Assembly (NCBI GenBank): GCA_036897095.1
Contig: JAYMSP010001051.1
Coordinates: 1 to 36,903, forward strand
Reading direction: 5' to 3'
From: Plantago elongata
Lineage: Eukaryota > Streptophyta > Magnoliopsida > Lamiales > Plantaginaceae
Length of the DNA: 36,903 nt
Shown here: positions 22,055 to 34,670 of the stretch, in pieces
How positions within the stretch are numbered: the stretch's first letter is position 1
Layout: every line of letters starts with the position of its first letter
Translations under genes and position numbers: made by a program
The notes under the pieces: model-generated
Told to the model about the DNA's origin: nothing
The model's database searches: none
Seen by the model: only the letters and a program-made list of their open reading frames with translations

Positions 22055-22390
22055 ATATCATACTAACGTATTGCGTGCGATCCAAGTCATACGTAATCGC
22101 TCTCTTTTTAAATGGTCCAGTCGCGATCGACTAGTAGTCGGATCATTATAAGAACGCCACAAAGTTTCAAATAAGTTTTAGAGAACTCGAAGAAGTTGTA
22201 GACGCTACTCATACCCAAACAAAAAAAATATCATGTGAGTATGATGCGTGTGCTCCAAATCATACGTAATTGAACCTTTTCCAAAGGTCCCGATCTCGAT
22301 CAATTAGCAGCAACATCATTACAAGAACACCACAAAGTTTCAAATAAGTTTCATATAACTCAAAGAAGTTGTAGACACTACTCATACCAA
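22055..22390 (+). repeat. Tandem pair of a 173-bp unit
   Basis: Copy 1 (22055-22216) and copy 2 (22228-22390) are offset by 173 bp. They share long blocks such as CACAAAGTTTCAAATAAGTT, AAGAAGTTGTAGAC, CTACTCATACC and a CATACGTAAT block, with scattered substitutions (roughly 80 percent identical by eye). Only two units are visible. Confidence 0.85.
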
Positions 22391-23300
22391 TAAAGTGTTA
22401 ATTTTTTTTCATAATCCACATATAGATGAACTCTGGAGTACTACGCTTGCTTGTTTTGAATCAACCTTATGATGTATGATCAAATATGAGGTTCCCTGAT
22501 TGTGTACGAGTGAGAACAAAGGACTAGCCACCTATGAGTTATCGTGCGGATCCAAATCTTCATCTATTAGTGGTCAAGTGATTTCATATTTACTCACGAT
22601 AAGTATATTAGCTAATCATTAATTTAAAAGTTTAAAATTAAAAAATGTTTAAATATTCAGTTCAGTAAAAATTTTGACTCTATACCAATAATCTAAGTTA
22701 ATTTTGATTCGCTAGCCTAGCTAGCTACAAAAATTATTATAGTAACAGTTAATAGTATGCTAATTTCATTCGATCTCATCTTAATTATATGGGGTGGAGT
22801 AGGGTCTTCCTCATCTTTAATAGTCATCATCATAACTTGAAGTTAATATTTGCCAACTCATTGAATAAAAGCAAAAAGAAAAAAGAATAGCAATATATAA
22901 TAATTAATTGATTTTATCGATTTAATCCATGAATATAGATAATGACGATGAGAAATTGCTAATAACTTCATACTCACGATAATTGTGAAAGCGACTAAAA
23001 TGAGACATCGAAAGACATCGACATGTATGATCAATGTACTTAGTGTCCATTTGCAATGATACTTATTTATCTATCTATTTATTTATTTAAAAGTGATTAA
23101 CAAATAAGGAATATAAGAATTACTATTAAAATTAACTTTTAGATCTAATCAATATTTTTCAAACCCCCTTACCTCGTCCCACTCGTATAAATAAGTTTTT
23201 CTTTCTTGTCCAAGCATTTATTTATCATATGCATATTTCGTAGGCTATACTTTTCATAATATTTTTTTAAAAATAAATATTACAATTACTCACCCTAAAC
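22391..23300. other. AT-rich spacer without a recognisable gene
   Basis: I see no bounded element, RNA gene or splice-flanked frame here. Confidence 0.45.
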
Positions 23301-23318
23301 CATCTTATGCCTCCATCA

Positions 23319-23360
23319 GAGATTGAACTGTGTACCTTCTTTTTACCACTTCAGCTCCAT
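23319..23360 (-). repeat. Possible SINE (tRNA-like) fragment
   Basis: On the minus strand GAGCTGAAGTGGTAA resembles a Pol III A box and GGTACACAGTTCAATCTC a B box. The gap between them is shorter than in a tRNA, implying a deletion or a chance match. Confidence 0.3.
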
Positions 23361-23569
23361 TCATCTACACCACCTTATGCCTCTTCAATATTTTTCATAA
23401 GGTTATTGATACGTTTATTGATATAATTTTTATGGTTCTATCAAAGCTCTGGTGTTTTTTGACTTCATGTATTAATCTACAGAATCTTCTTTCATCTTTT
23501 TAAATCAGAAGTATATAAATCTATATGTATATATTTTTCACTGGTTCAATTATGCAACTAATTCAGTCG

Positions 23570-24000
23570 TCGAGTATCATCGGGTCGTTTCTAAGGGGTG
23601 GCTTTATCAGCGGACACCGGTGTTCTTTTACATTGATAAGGCTTGAATTCATGAAATGATGTTGATTTTTATGTTATTTTGAAGAGTCAAGTAATTAGTG
23701 GGGAAGCAATTGGTGGGGAGAGATTAGAGTCACTAATAAAGGCTAGACAGTGGCATGAGCTGAAGGCAGATTGGGTTGTGGGAGAGTTGTTATTTCAGTT
23801 GATGTCGTCCACAAACCCATATCTACGGACGGGTCATCATTACTTGCCATTGGTACATACATACTCCAATGATGATCGTTATATCTTGCTGCTTTTTTTC
23901 CCATACGAACTTCGATTTAATTGGTTGATGTTTTTTACAAGCAACTTCAAATCCCCATTGCAAGTTTTCTATTTCTAATGGAAAGAAATAGAAATGAACA
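23570..24000 (+). pseudogene. Unassigned exon-like fragments
   Basis: One frame at about 23569-23644 reads VVEYHRVVSKGWLYQRTPVF and ends in TGA. A second (from about 23679, most protein-like up to about 23850) includes SGEAIGGERLESLIKARQWH and ELKADWVVGELLFQLMSSTN, after which it turns to low-complexity sequence. A GT donor-like site (CCATTGGTACAT, about 23850) could end an exon. I do not recognise the family. The two blocks are close and may be remnants of one gene or of a transposon-captured fragment. Confidence 0.3.
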
Positions 24001-24569
24001 CTCAACTTGTTGGTACATTTCTATGAGTAATAGTAATGGGCGGCTAACTGGGTTGTGTTTCCAGTGTTTTCACACTGTCCGGGCTGGTGATCATGTTTAA
24101 CTTTTAAATTTCTTACGATCATGTATTATCCAAAGTTCGTCCATAATTCATATTAATTGATAGACATTCATTTAATTTTCCTTAGTCAACACCACAACTT
24201 TATATCTTTTATTAAATAGTACATATTTATAAACTAACTAGGTAAGAAAGATTAATTGAGTGAACCCACTTATTTATTTTCTTCATCTCATTAATTTATT
24301 TGTTTACTTCGTCATCTTTCTTTTTAAATTTTATTTTATCTAATTTAACATGTTCATAACTTAAAATAAAGAAATAAAATAAATAAATAAAATTAACGAC
24401 GACTATATTTTCTCGAGATATATAAATAGAGACCACTCTTGACTATGTTTGAATTTTTTTTTGAGATATATAAATATCACTAACGACTTTATTTGGATTG
24501 TAATAAATTGTAAGACGAGTTTTAAAAGTGAATTTTATTATATTGGGTCAATACTTAAAAGAGCAACAT

Positions 24570-24965
24570 GATAGGGTAACAGGGTTAGGCATCAGACACA
24601 AATACCGGGTAATTGGTACGGTTACTAGGCATTGCTTACGGATACCGGACATCAAACACAGATACCGTGCATTGGATAAGGGTGATGGGCATCGGGTACG
24701 GATAACGGGCAATGGGTACTGGGCATTAGTTACGGATATCGAACATCAAACACGGGTGACGGGCATCTGCATGATACAAATATCGACATCGAACACGAGT
24801 ATCGAGCATCGGATTCGAACACCAGACTTGACATCAGACACATATACCGGACAATGGTTACGGTTACCAGACATTGCATGCTTACGAATACCGAACATGA
24901 AACACGGGTACCGTGCATCGACACAGAGAACGAACATCGAATATGTATACCAGACATCGAACATG
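24570..24965 (+). repeat. Minisatellite with about 20-bp degenerate unit
   Basis: Units close to GGCATCRRACACRGATACCG recur about 18-20 times (CATCAGACACAAATACCGGG, CATCAAACACAGATACCGTG, CATCGAACACGAGTATCGAG and others), alternating with GGTTACGG blocks. The 150-codon frame across it is a repeat by-product. Confidence 0.85.
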
Positions 24966-24969
24966 AGCC

Positions 24970-26100
24970 AATTACAGTAACCGCCTTTATAATTAAATAA
25001 ATTTATTTGAAATAAATATTATTATAATTATCTTTTTATATTATTGTTATTCAGCGTACTTTATTTTATTTTTTTGAACTTAATTGTTATCGTTGTTTAT
25101 ATAATTTTAAGCCCGGCTTGTTCATAATTTTGTATTTATGAAAACCGAAGTAAGTAATTACTTAGCGCAAATAATTCAATAATTACTATCAAATGATAGT
25201 AAGTGTATATTTATATGAGGTTATGAAGTATACTACTGTCTTGGACATTCCAACACTAATATTGAGAAAGAAATTGGTAGAGAATTATCTAACATCTAGC
25301 TTTGCAACGAAGACGTGTAGTAACTAATTAGCAAGCTAGCATTACTCATCACTCTGAATCCTTGCTGTTGAGCCACGTAAAATCAATTATCTGTATCCAT
25401 TTAGATATGCTACAATCAAAATATATATGTCATCCTAACTACTTTCTTCATTAGCACAGTAGAAAATGAACAAGAAATATTGTGTGATTATAACCAAGCG
25501 CAGAGAGGGATCATCTAATGCTCCTCTCCTTATGTCCTGAAAACAATTGGAAGTGAAGAATGAACAGTCTTCGGTGATAACTCATCCATCCCGTATGGAA
25601 GATCGAATAATAACATGATCACTTGGCAATTTGGAATTAATGGTCAATTGCTATATGGGCCATATTTAGAAGTATAACATAAGCTTGTCATGTTCATTAC
25701 CAAAATGTAAGACTAAAGTCAAGTAACCAAGTTTTAGGTGTGTTTTACTGGGAGTGTCGATGGTACAGTTCAATATGTTCACCAAGTTACAGCTGATCAA
25801 AACTTAGAACAATAGTATCTCAACTTGTACTGGTGTGTTTACGCAGTGTGGGGCTATACTCGTGATAGAAGCATTCTAAGGTACATATGATAAGGTACAT
25901 TGTGACTAAATCATACTAATTAATCATATAATGACAAGAGATGGATTGTTAGGGAGGGGTTAAGAGTATATGTATATCTTTGAGGTACTAACTAAACCAA
26001 ATAGTATCTGGTTCAATCCCAGTTAAAATATAGTATATTAAGGATCAAAAGGAATGTTGGATTAGTGTAATATAACAGCTTGTAATGAGAATACACTATT
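24970..26100. other. AT-rich stretch without a recognisable gene
   Basis: No gene structure is seen. A lone GGTTCAATCCC (26010-26020) resembles a Pol III B box but has no convincing A box or tRNA fold. Confidence 0.4.
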
Positions 26101-27741
26101 AATATGAGTGTTATTACATCTCCATGCGCAGATAAGTATGTGCCACCTAATATCGGTGTTTAGAGACCCACCATTGGCACCGGAACATTTAAGAGGTGAG
26201 GATTCTAGCCTGTTCTTTTATACCGTTCGGGCATCCGGCCCCTGAGGAAGATAGTTATTTATTCTATATTATTGACTGATGTGTATACTTCTTTTGTGCA
26301 TTCGGTTAGACTTATTTAGATAACCTAAATATCTTGGATCATCTGGTATTGATTCATCTCGTTGTACCATTTTAGTTACCAGGCTAAATATTGTCCGTTG
26401 TTTCACAATTTGACCAACATATCTTCATATATTCCTAGTAAACAACCATTCGCTCGTTCTTTAGCCTCATCATTCATTTGTTTATGACCTTGTTATTGAT
26501 TCTTGTAAACCCTTTCATTTACTTACATGTTCACCCCTTTATTTTTTACCAATTACTTTCTTAACTGGTGTCCCTTCGTTTCGAGTGGTCTCAGTCACAT
26601 TCATCATCTTGTCCTTCTTTCCTTTAGGATTCAGTTACGTCATCACTTCTATTATTTCTCTGGATATTTCTATATCCACGATTGCCTTGTCAGTTGTTCC
26701 CGTGATGACTTTCATTTTAGGTTGTCAAGTTTCATGTCCTATTTATCAGTTTGTTCTCTTTCTTTAAATTTCTTGTATCCTTCCTTGACCAGTTGTACCT
26801 TTGCTCCTTTGTCATTGCCTTTCATTTCTTCTCTGATCATGTTGCCATGAAAGATGTATTTTGTGCTTCTTCGTACATTTGCAATCTGCTATCTTGACCT
26901 TTCATGATGAAGTCATGACTCTTACATTCTTTTGACATTGTTTTGTAAAACCAATTGATATACATGATTCGTGTTCAAGCTCTATTTATTTGATATTGTT
27001 CTCTTTCAAAGACGATCACGAGCGTACGTGATTGTGAGTTACAGATATTGATATCGATTCGATTTGGGCCCGGGACTGTAAGTGAGTGACTACCGGGCGG
27101 GATGGACCGACGGTTAAGGTCACATCCTGCGATTCCCCAATCCCCAGACTCTCAATACAACCGGTGGTTTGTGTATTTCGTGATCTGGTTTGGCATGAAC
27201 CTCGGCATGCTATTTCTCTATTTACGGGGTCGCGCCTCGGTGGAGTCACAAGGTAATCTATATGTTCTGGAGTTTTATGGTTGGTATCTGATTCGCACTC
27301 GTATTATCATCTGGTTACACCTTCAAATTTTTATTTCATATTACTTGACATTCTATTGCTATTCAGCTCTTGTTATTTCTTTGATACCGTGTTACCTTTA
27401 AATATTACAAAGTCATCAAAGACTTACTCCTTTCATTCTTGTTCTGTCCATATTTCCTCAGGTGCAACACTTTAGGAGAGTTTGTTGATTATTGGAGAAT
27501 CTAGGATAATACTCGAGAATCTCACTTGATGGAGATAAGCTTATTGGTGTAAGTTGCCAAGATGGGTCCACATTGAGGTGTAGAGAATGCTGAAAATATC
27601 AGGTATAATACATGGCTTTTACTCTTTTGAAGTTTAATCCGTTCCTGCAACTTCTGACATATTTGAGAGAATCGGGTAGGATGGATGCAGGTGGGTGCGC
27701 TGAACCCTGGAGCAGGGAGCTTTAGTGTGGGGCGTCACAAG
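26100..27741 (+). mobile_element. Probable LTR (right end), gypsy-like, possibly solo or truncated
   Basis: The stretch ends in GGGGCGTCACA (27731-27741), the mirror of the TGTGACGCCCC start found in many plant gypsy LTRs. Internally it has LTR-like phrases (ACCGTTCGGGCATCCGGCCC at about 26222) and is T/C-rich without long coding frames. Minisatellite-like sequence (GCATCGAGCATTAAATTCGG) resumes directly after it, suggesting insertion into or beside that array. I could not find the matching TGTGACGCCC left end, so the left limit is approximate and the element may be truncated. Confidence 0.4.
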
Positions 27742-27761
27742 CATCGAGCATTAAATTCGGG

Positions 27762-29240
27762 TACTGAATATTTTTAATATAAATGATTACTTTTACATAT
27801 TCAAGATATTTATAAGAGTGTCTAAAAGTTAAAATTCGTAACATTGTATTATAACATTTTTTTACAATTTATTAAGATTCGAATAAAGTTGTTAGTAATT
27901 TTTATTACATATCAAAATAATAATTCAAATATAGTTGAAGAGTGATTTCTATTTATAAATCTCGAAAATATAAAATTGTTAGTAATTTTTATTTATTTTT
28001 TACATTTTTATTTTTCAAGTAATAAACATTTTAAAGTGGACAAAATTAAAATTTAAAAATAAGAAAAATGATGGATAAAAACGTGGCATGTGACAATAGG
28101 AAGGAGAAGTTTTGGAAGTGTTTATTGTATTTTAAGGGATAAAACTGTACATTCAACATTGAAATTGTAGTGATTTGATGAAACAAATTTTGCTAAACAA
28201 AAGATGTAAGTGAGTGAGTCACATCGTACATTTTAAAGTAGGATACGTTGGGATTCTATCTATGCCCATTACATACAAGATGGCATGGGTAGGGACCTTA
28301 CATTCTCCGAATACCATTCAACTCGATCATTTTGTTTAGTAAAAATCAATTGAAACTAATTTATCTTATAACATTATTTGGTAAATTAATATATTTTTAA
28401 ATACAGAATAATAAACAACTTCAGTTAACTTACTAGTTTAATTACAAGTTAAAAAGTTACACAATTTAAATTGGCAAAAACCAATTCAAATTGTCCATTT
28501 TATACATAAAATGAATAATTTAAATTGATTTTTATAAATTTAAACTACATATCAAACAGTCACTTTGTAATTAATCACTAATATTCATTCTTGACAAATA
28601 TTCCATATAGTTTGTTTGGGTAAATTGTTCATGTACGTAATTTATTGTGCTCATATATCTGGAGTGAGTTATATGACTACTAATCAAGTAACGGTTTCGT
28701 AATACATAGGAGTATATCTGAAAAAATGATACATGTTTAATTATATGTATTACCCGTACAGTAACATATATAAAGACTATTGATATATGTCTACTATATA
28801 AACAATGTTGTAGTTTAAAGATGTTATATTTATAGTTGAACATAATATGACGTCCATCCCGTCTATTGAACGACGATATCTTGCTTGAAAGAGTTGGTAC
28901 TTGAAGTGTAGGTGGAAGACATAATGTGCTATTAGAGTACCTAGAGTAATAATCAGTTTCAAGTCAGAGTCATGCATTCTGTAAATGAGGATATTATGTG
29001 GCTTTAAATGCTTAATAATTGGAGAGTTAGGCTGCAAATATATAATTTCTTTCCTTTTATCCATGTTACATCCATGCATAATAAATGATGATTATCCAAA
29101 TTAGCAAATGCGTGTTTCACATATTCACTCAACTCCAGCCAGCCCGGCCCACCCAATCCTTGAATACAATGAGGATGTGGAGATCCAATCACCAAACTGT
29201 TTGCTCACTCCCATCACATTTTCAAAAAACTAAAATCTCC
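27762..29240. other. AT-rich upstream region of the BXL gene, no gene recognised
   Basis: Dense stops and several short AT hairpins are present (for example the CAATTTAAATTGG and CCAATTCAAATTG pair, about 28460-28492). No coding or RNA gene was recognised. The last few hundred bases are presumably BXL promoter. Confidence 0.4.
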
Positions 29241-29243
29241 CTC

Positions 29244-29306
29244 TATATATACTTACCCTCACACACACACAAGTTCACAACACTAGTAGCTAAAGCTAAC
29301 ACAAAA
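29244..29306 (+). promoter_or_regulatory. Core promoter and short 5'UTR of the BXL gene
   Basis: A TATATATA box (29244-29251) lies 56-63 bp above the start ATG. It is followed by a CT/CA-rich patch (CCCTCACACACACACA), a common plant initiation context. Transcription start is inferred near 29275-29280, giving a leader of about 30 bases. Confidence 0.65.
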
Positions 29307-32300
29307 ATGGCTCACAACTCACAAAGAAGAGTCTTCTCATTTCTCCTCACTTTCTTCCTCCTCCATCTATGTGCCTTTACGTCCGAATCCCGACCCCCTT
29401 TCGCTTGTGATCCTAGCAATGCTTTGACGAGGAACATGCCATTTTGCCAAACATCACTACACATAAGAGACCGAGTTAAAGATTTGGTAAGGAGGCTTAC
29501 CTTGCAAGAAAAGATAAGGTCGTTAGTAAACAATGCGGCCCCCATTGCCAGGCTTGGCATTGGAGGTTATGAGTGGTGGTCCGAGGCGCTGCATGGTGTG
29601 TCCAATACAGGCCCCGGAGTGAAATTCGGTGGGGTAATCCCAGGTGCCACTAGCTTTCCACAAGTTATTACTACCGCGGCTTCGTTTAACTCGTCTTTGT
29701 GGGAGGCCATTGGCGAGGTAAAATATTTAATATTTAGAATTGAGTTAACTGAATTGTTTATATTGAGTTATAATAGATACATATAATCAAATTTAAATTA
29801 AATTGTAAAAATTTGTATTTCTTAAGTATTTAACATTTTATAGGTTTAAAGTAAGAGATTGTCCAACTAGACTTGACACTATGGAGGGAAACTAAAATAA
29901 AATACAGAAAACTGTTTGGGAATACCTAACTTTGATATATAGTGGTCATGAAATTATTCTTGTTGGTGTCACTGTGGACAAGAAAGTGTTAGAACACATT
30001 CCGATGTATCTTAAATTTTCTATAGGTCACATGTTTGTTAAATTTCGTGGCATTGAATTCTTAAACTCTGATTATGCAACAGTCAGTCAGAATTCAGAAC
30101 TAGACAACTAGTATTATGAGAAGCGAAAAGTCTATTTATGTTACTATGTAGCACCGAAACTTTTGATTGGAAAATGTATGAGTTTAAAACATTAATCTTA
30201 ATTATGGAGATATTATTGCATATTACAACATAATACATATAGACAACTATATAGTATATGTCCCACATAGATACTAGACACGATGACCCGTTTTATCACG
30301 CAATTTAAGTTGCCACTCTAATTTGCAAGTGGATATATTGACTTGTACAACATGAAATAGACAAAATTAGAACCTTTGCTTGTGTCTACTTTCATGTGGG
30401 ATTTTACTGCAACAATGTTACACGGGTTGCAATTTCAATTTCTAGAGCAGACTGAGTTCCGACAAAACTAAGTTGGCATGTGACTAATTGTACATGCTAA
30501 TGTAGATATAGTCCAAAAAGAAATAGGGTAGAAACATGATATATTCCGTCCTAATAACATTATATTATATACATTTCGTTTCAATTGCGTGCGTTTAGGA
30601 AGATTCTATAGTATGTCTCGACTAACCTAATAGTATGATAAACAAATATAGGCTTTTTTTACCGTTTAATACAATCTGAGAGAACATTTTTCACTAAGTC
30701 AAGTGAGATTTGCATCTTTACCTTACTGATAGGGCCCTTCAGAAATATATACACGAGAAAAATTAATTTGATAAAAGTATAATGGAATATAACAAATCGT
30801 GTGAGATAGATAGATAGAAATGAAAAACATGCAAAATTGAATATGGAGGAAAGATTATATTGGAAGACATATGGTAGGTGTGCTAAATTGGCAGCATTAA
30901 TAATTACAGTTAAGAGTATATGCAAGTTGCAAAGAGTAGGTTTCTACCCATACCTAGACAACTTTAGCATAAGCTAAAAGAAGATATACTTACTTATAGA
31001 AATGGGACCAATTTTTTGTTATATTCTCTTGAATTGATATAAATTGGACAGACATGTAGCATTGAAGTCTATTCAGATTCCCCTTCTTAATCGTGTAGAT
31101 CAAGCGTATATAGTTGCTTCAGAAAAGACATTGCTTTAGTTGGCATGGACAAATTTTGTCCATGTGAGCATCATAATACTCCACTTGTTTTGATTGCGAG
31201 TATATAGTTTAAGATACCGTAATTGTTTATTATAAGTCCGTAGTTGTTAGCAAGATCTTCGTTATCTATGAGACGTTTTTAGCTTACGTCATTCACAATT
31301 TTACACTGAAACTAGTAAAGTAAATTTTAATTGGCGTTTATGTGCAATAAAACATAAACAATTAACTTTGTACAAACCAAATGATGATTTCTATAACTAA
31401 AAAAAATAATCATATGATGGTTAGTTTGAAAGTTTTTCTTGTGATGATAAAGACATAAGAACTTTAAAAGTGAAAAGAATGCCTGTGACCCCATAATGTG
31501 TCACATAATGTGCTTCCTTAGTTTCTGTTATCTTAGAATACAATTCAATTTGGTGAAAACAGAAAAGACAGCCATATGCAATACTATAAATTATATATTT
31601 AGTGATTAGACTTCCACTTTGGATCAAGCTAACTTACAACAAAAAGGTCCACACCCAGCAATTAAGGGATGATAGTGAAATTTTCACAGGCTTAGAAAGT
31701 AGAGGAAAATATCACAAATTTATAGAAATTAATAGATATCTGTTCGTTAGAGTGAAGTGATATAAGTTATGGAAGAATTATAATTGATGAATATTGAACT
31801 ATGATGTAATTTATTGATTTTATCGATATCGATATAGGTTGTATCTACCGAAGGAAGAGCCATGTATAATGGAGGCGTGGCGGGACTTACATATTGGAGT
31901 CCGAATGTGAATATTTTTCGTGATCCTAGATGGGGTAGAGGCCAAGAAACTCCAGGGGAGGACCCGACACTAGCAGCGCGTTACGCAGCCAGCTATGTGA
32001 GAGGTCTCCAAGGTAACGGGGCAGGAAACAAGTTGAAGGTTGCCGCGTGTTGCAAACATTACACGGCTTATGACCTCGACCAGTGGAATGGCTTAGACCG
32101 GTTCCATTTCAACGCTAAGGTATAGTGATGCTAAACTCTATCCAAGTAGAAATATGCAAGTATATATGGTTGAGAATTGAGATAACATGTTGAATCCATC
32201 AATACATTGTAGTTATTTTCGTAGTCATTATTCATGAAATCGAATTGACAAGTTTAAATTTACGTGTAATGTCATTTTCGCAAATTGGATTGAGAGATTC

Positions 32301-34530
32301 CTTTCACAATTGCTTACACGGGTATTTGCATCAATAATTCAATCATCCTGCGCCAACCATATCCTTAAAGATATGTGTACTTGATTGTTTTTGTTTTGGT
32401 ATGATACCTCAGATTAATCATGGTATTGTTTCACCATCAGCATTCTTGAATTATGCAACTTTCCCATGCAATACAGATTAAGACTTATAACAGTATTTTC
32501 TATTCTTCACAAACTAAGACATCATTCGCTGTTATCTTATCCAGGTTAGCAAACAAGATCTTGAAGAGACATACAATGTGCCTTTCAAAGGTTGTGTGTT
32601 AGATGGAAAAGTGGCAAGTGTGATGTGCTCATATAATCAAGTGAATGGCAGGCCCACTTGTGCCGACCCTACTCTTCTACGTGACATTATTCGGGGCCAG
32701 TGGCATCTCAACGGGTTAGTTCGTAATTTCATATTTCATTTTCTAGTTGCTTAATTAACTTTATATCATAATGAGTTTATTGTATTTTATTATGAGCAGG
32801 TATATTGTTTCAGACTGTGACTCGGTTGAGGTTATGTACAATTCTCAACACTATACAGGTACACCAGAGGAGGCGGTAGCAGATTCTATTAAAGCTGGTA
32901 CACATTTCTCCTATAAATTTTGAGAAAGAAAACACACTTTTTGTGTAAATATTTAAAATACTTGCTCCTAGTTACTAACAAGGTTGAATGTCTCTTAAAA
33001 GGTTTGGACTTGGATTGTGGGCCTTACTTAGCAGTCTACAGTGAAGGAGCCATAAGGAGTGGCAAACTAAATGAAGCAGATGTAAATCGGGCCTTGTCCA
33101 ATTTATTAGCTGTCCAGATGCGTTTGGGCATGTTTGACGGCCCAAGACAGCCCTACGGTTATTTGGGTCCAAGAGATATTTGTACTCCGGCCCATCAGCA
33201 GCTAGCGCTCGATGCAGCCCGACAAGGCATTGTCTTGCTACAAAACCGGAACCAGGCCTTACCATTGTCCACTCGTCGTCATAGGACTGTTGCTGTTATT
33301 GGGCCGAATTCGGATGTTACCGCCACGATGATAGGCAACTATGCCGGTATAAATACGTAACTTACACATAGGACATTTTGTTTTTAATTTTTTGCGACAC
33401 ATATAAATGTTTAATTTACTTTCATTCAGGAGTACCATGTGCCTACACAACTCCATTACAAGGGATATCAAGATATGTGAGGACAATTCATCAGTTCGGA
33501 TGTCGTGGGGTAGCTTGCAATGATAATGCACAATTTGGACCTGCGGAGGCTGCGGCTCGCCAAGCAGACGCAACGGTCTTGGTCATGGGAATTGATCAAT
33601 CTATTGAAAGAGAAGCCCAAGATAGGTCCGGGCTTCTTCTACCTGGACATCAACAAGAGTTAGTGTCAAGAGTAGCCCGGGCCTCAAGAGGCCCTGTTGT
33701 TCTAGTCTTGATGTCTGGTGGGCCCATTGATGTTTCATTTGCAAAAAATGATCCAAGAATTGCCGCCATTATATGGGCCGGTTACCCGGGGCAAGCAGGC
33801 GGCACTGCAATTGCCGATGTCTTATTCGGAACAACCAATCCAGGTGCTTTTTGATGTTAAATTAACTCCAAATTTCAAACTTTCATTTTTTACCAAGAGA
33901 AAAGAATCTAATATATCTGCTTTTACCCAACCAGGAGGAAAATTGCCTATGACATGGTATCCTCAAGCTTATGTAGCCAAGTTACCCATGTCGGACATGT
34001 CGATGCATGCGGATCCAGCAAGAGGCTACCCGGGCCGAACCTATAGATTCTACAAAGGCCCAGTTGTTTTCCCTTTTGGTTATGGATTAAGCTACACTAG
34101 CTATAGACATGTTTCTGTTAATGGGCCAACATCAATGCCGGTCCATTTCACTAGCCCAAAAGCTTTTGGAAACACCACCACTTTGACTAATCATGTTAGG
34201 GTGTCACATACGAATTGTGAAAACCTCTCCTTCAGAATGCACATTGAGGTGGAGAACACCGGACATATGGACGGTACTCACACTGTGATGGTATTTTCCA
34301 AGAACCCGAATGCGGGAGAAAAGAGCTTGGTTGCCTTTGAGAAAGTTCATGTTTATGCCGGAACAAGACAAAAGGTGGAAGTCATCATTGATGCGTGCAA
34401 ACATTTAAGTGTTGTTGATCAATTTGGAATTCGAAGAATCCCGATTGGAGAACACCATCTTCACATCGGCGATGATGAACTTAAACATACCGTGACCTTC
34501 CACAGTGCCATGGAGAAGACCAAATTTTAG
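29307..34530 (+). CDS. BXL1: Secreted GH3 beta-xylosidase / alpha-L-arabinofuranosidase, BXL1-like (complete, 7 exons)
   Basis: Exons: 29307-29717, 31838-32119, 32545-32714, 32800-32897, 33002-33346, 33430-33843, 33935-34530. All are GT-AG with phase kept, giving 771 residues, the usual length. Residues 1-27 form a signal peptide (hydrophobic [15 protein letters not shown]). The mature start RPPFACDP is typical of the family. The GH3 N-terminal barrel includes [48 protein letters not shown] (about 210) and the nucleophile motif VSDCDSV (Asp about 293). The C-terminal GH3 domain includes [33 protein letters not shown] (candidate acid/base Glu about 495) and [10 protein letters not shown]. The fibronectin-III-like end includes [10 protein letters not shown] and [13 protein letters not shown]. 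Family role: removes xylose and arabinose from xylan, arabinoxylan and pectic arabinan in the apoplast during wall remodelling. Exon 2 opens [13 protein letters not shown] where relatives usually have SDEARAM. BXL1 rather than another BXL is judged from the N-terminus and length. Confidence 0.96.
29718..31837 (+). other. Large first intron of BXL (2,120 bp)
   Basis: It is bounded by GAG/GTAAAATA and GATATAG/GTTG. The interior is AT-rich with no coding frame of note and no recognised transposon ends. The other five introns are much shorter (83-425 bp). Confidence 0.85.
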
Positions 34531-34670
34531 TAAATTAATCTATAGATTTCGTACTCTTGTTTTTTAGGGTAATTGTAATCATCTCATTACTATAGTATCA
34601 CAGCAGCCATCAAATGTAAGAAATGTGATTGTTATTATGATTGTGTAATGAATTAAAGGAAATGAAAGGA
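34531..34670 (+). terminator. 3'UTR and probable polyadenylation region of BXL
   Basis: After the TAG at 34528-34530 come T-rich (TTGTTTTTTAGGG, TTGTAATCATC) and TTGTTATTATG-type elements, then AATGAATTAAAGG (about 34648), a near-match to AATAAA-type signals. The exact cleavage site is not visible. Confidence 0.4.

Noticed and set aside
24528-24980. 150-codon plus-strand frame
   Set aside because: It is an open frame produced by the 20-bp minisatellite, with no start context or domain.
26010-26020. GGTTCAATCCC, a perfect-looking Pol III B box
   Set aside because: No acceptable A box at the right distance and no cloverleaf, so not called as a tRNA or SINE.
26527-26850. 107-codon plus-strand frame rich in Phe, Ser and Leu
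   Set aside because: The T/C-rich composition of the LTR-like sequence explains it; no signal peptide plus domain pattern or splice sites.
33378-34530. Two separate open frames that could look like a second and third gene
   Set aside because: They are BXL exons 6 and 7 read through their introns; the splice sites and phase join them into one enzyme.
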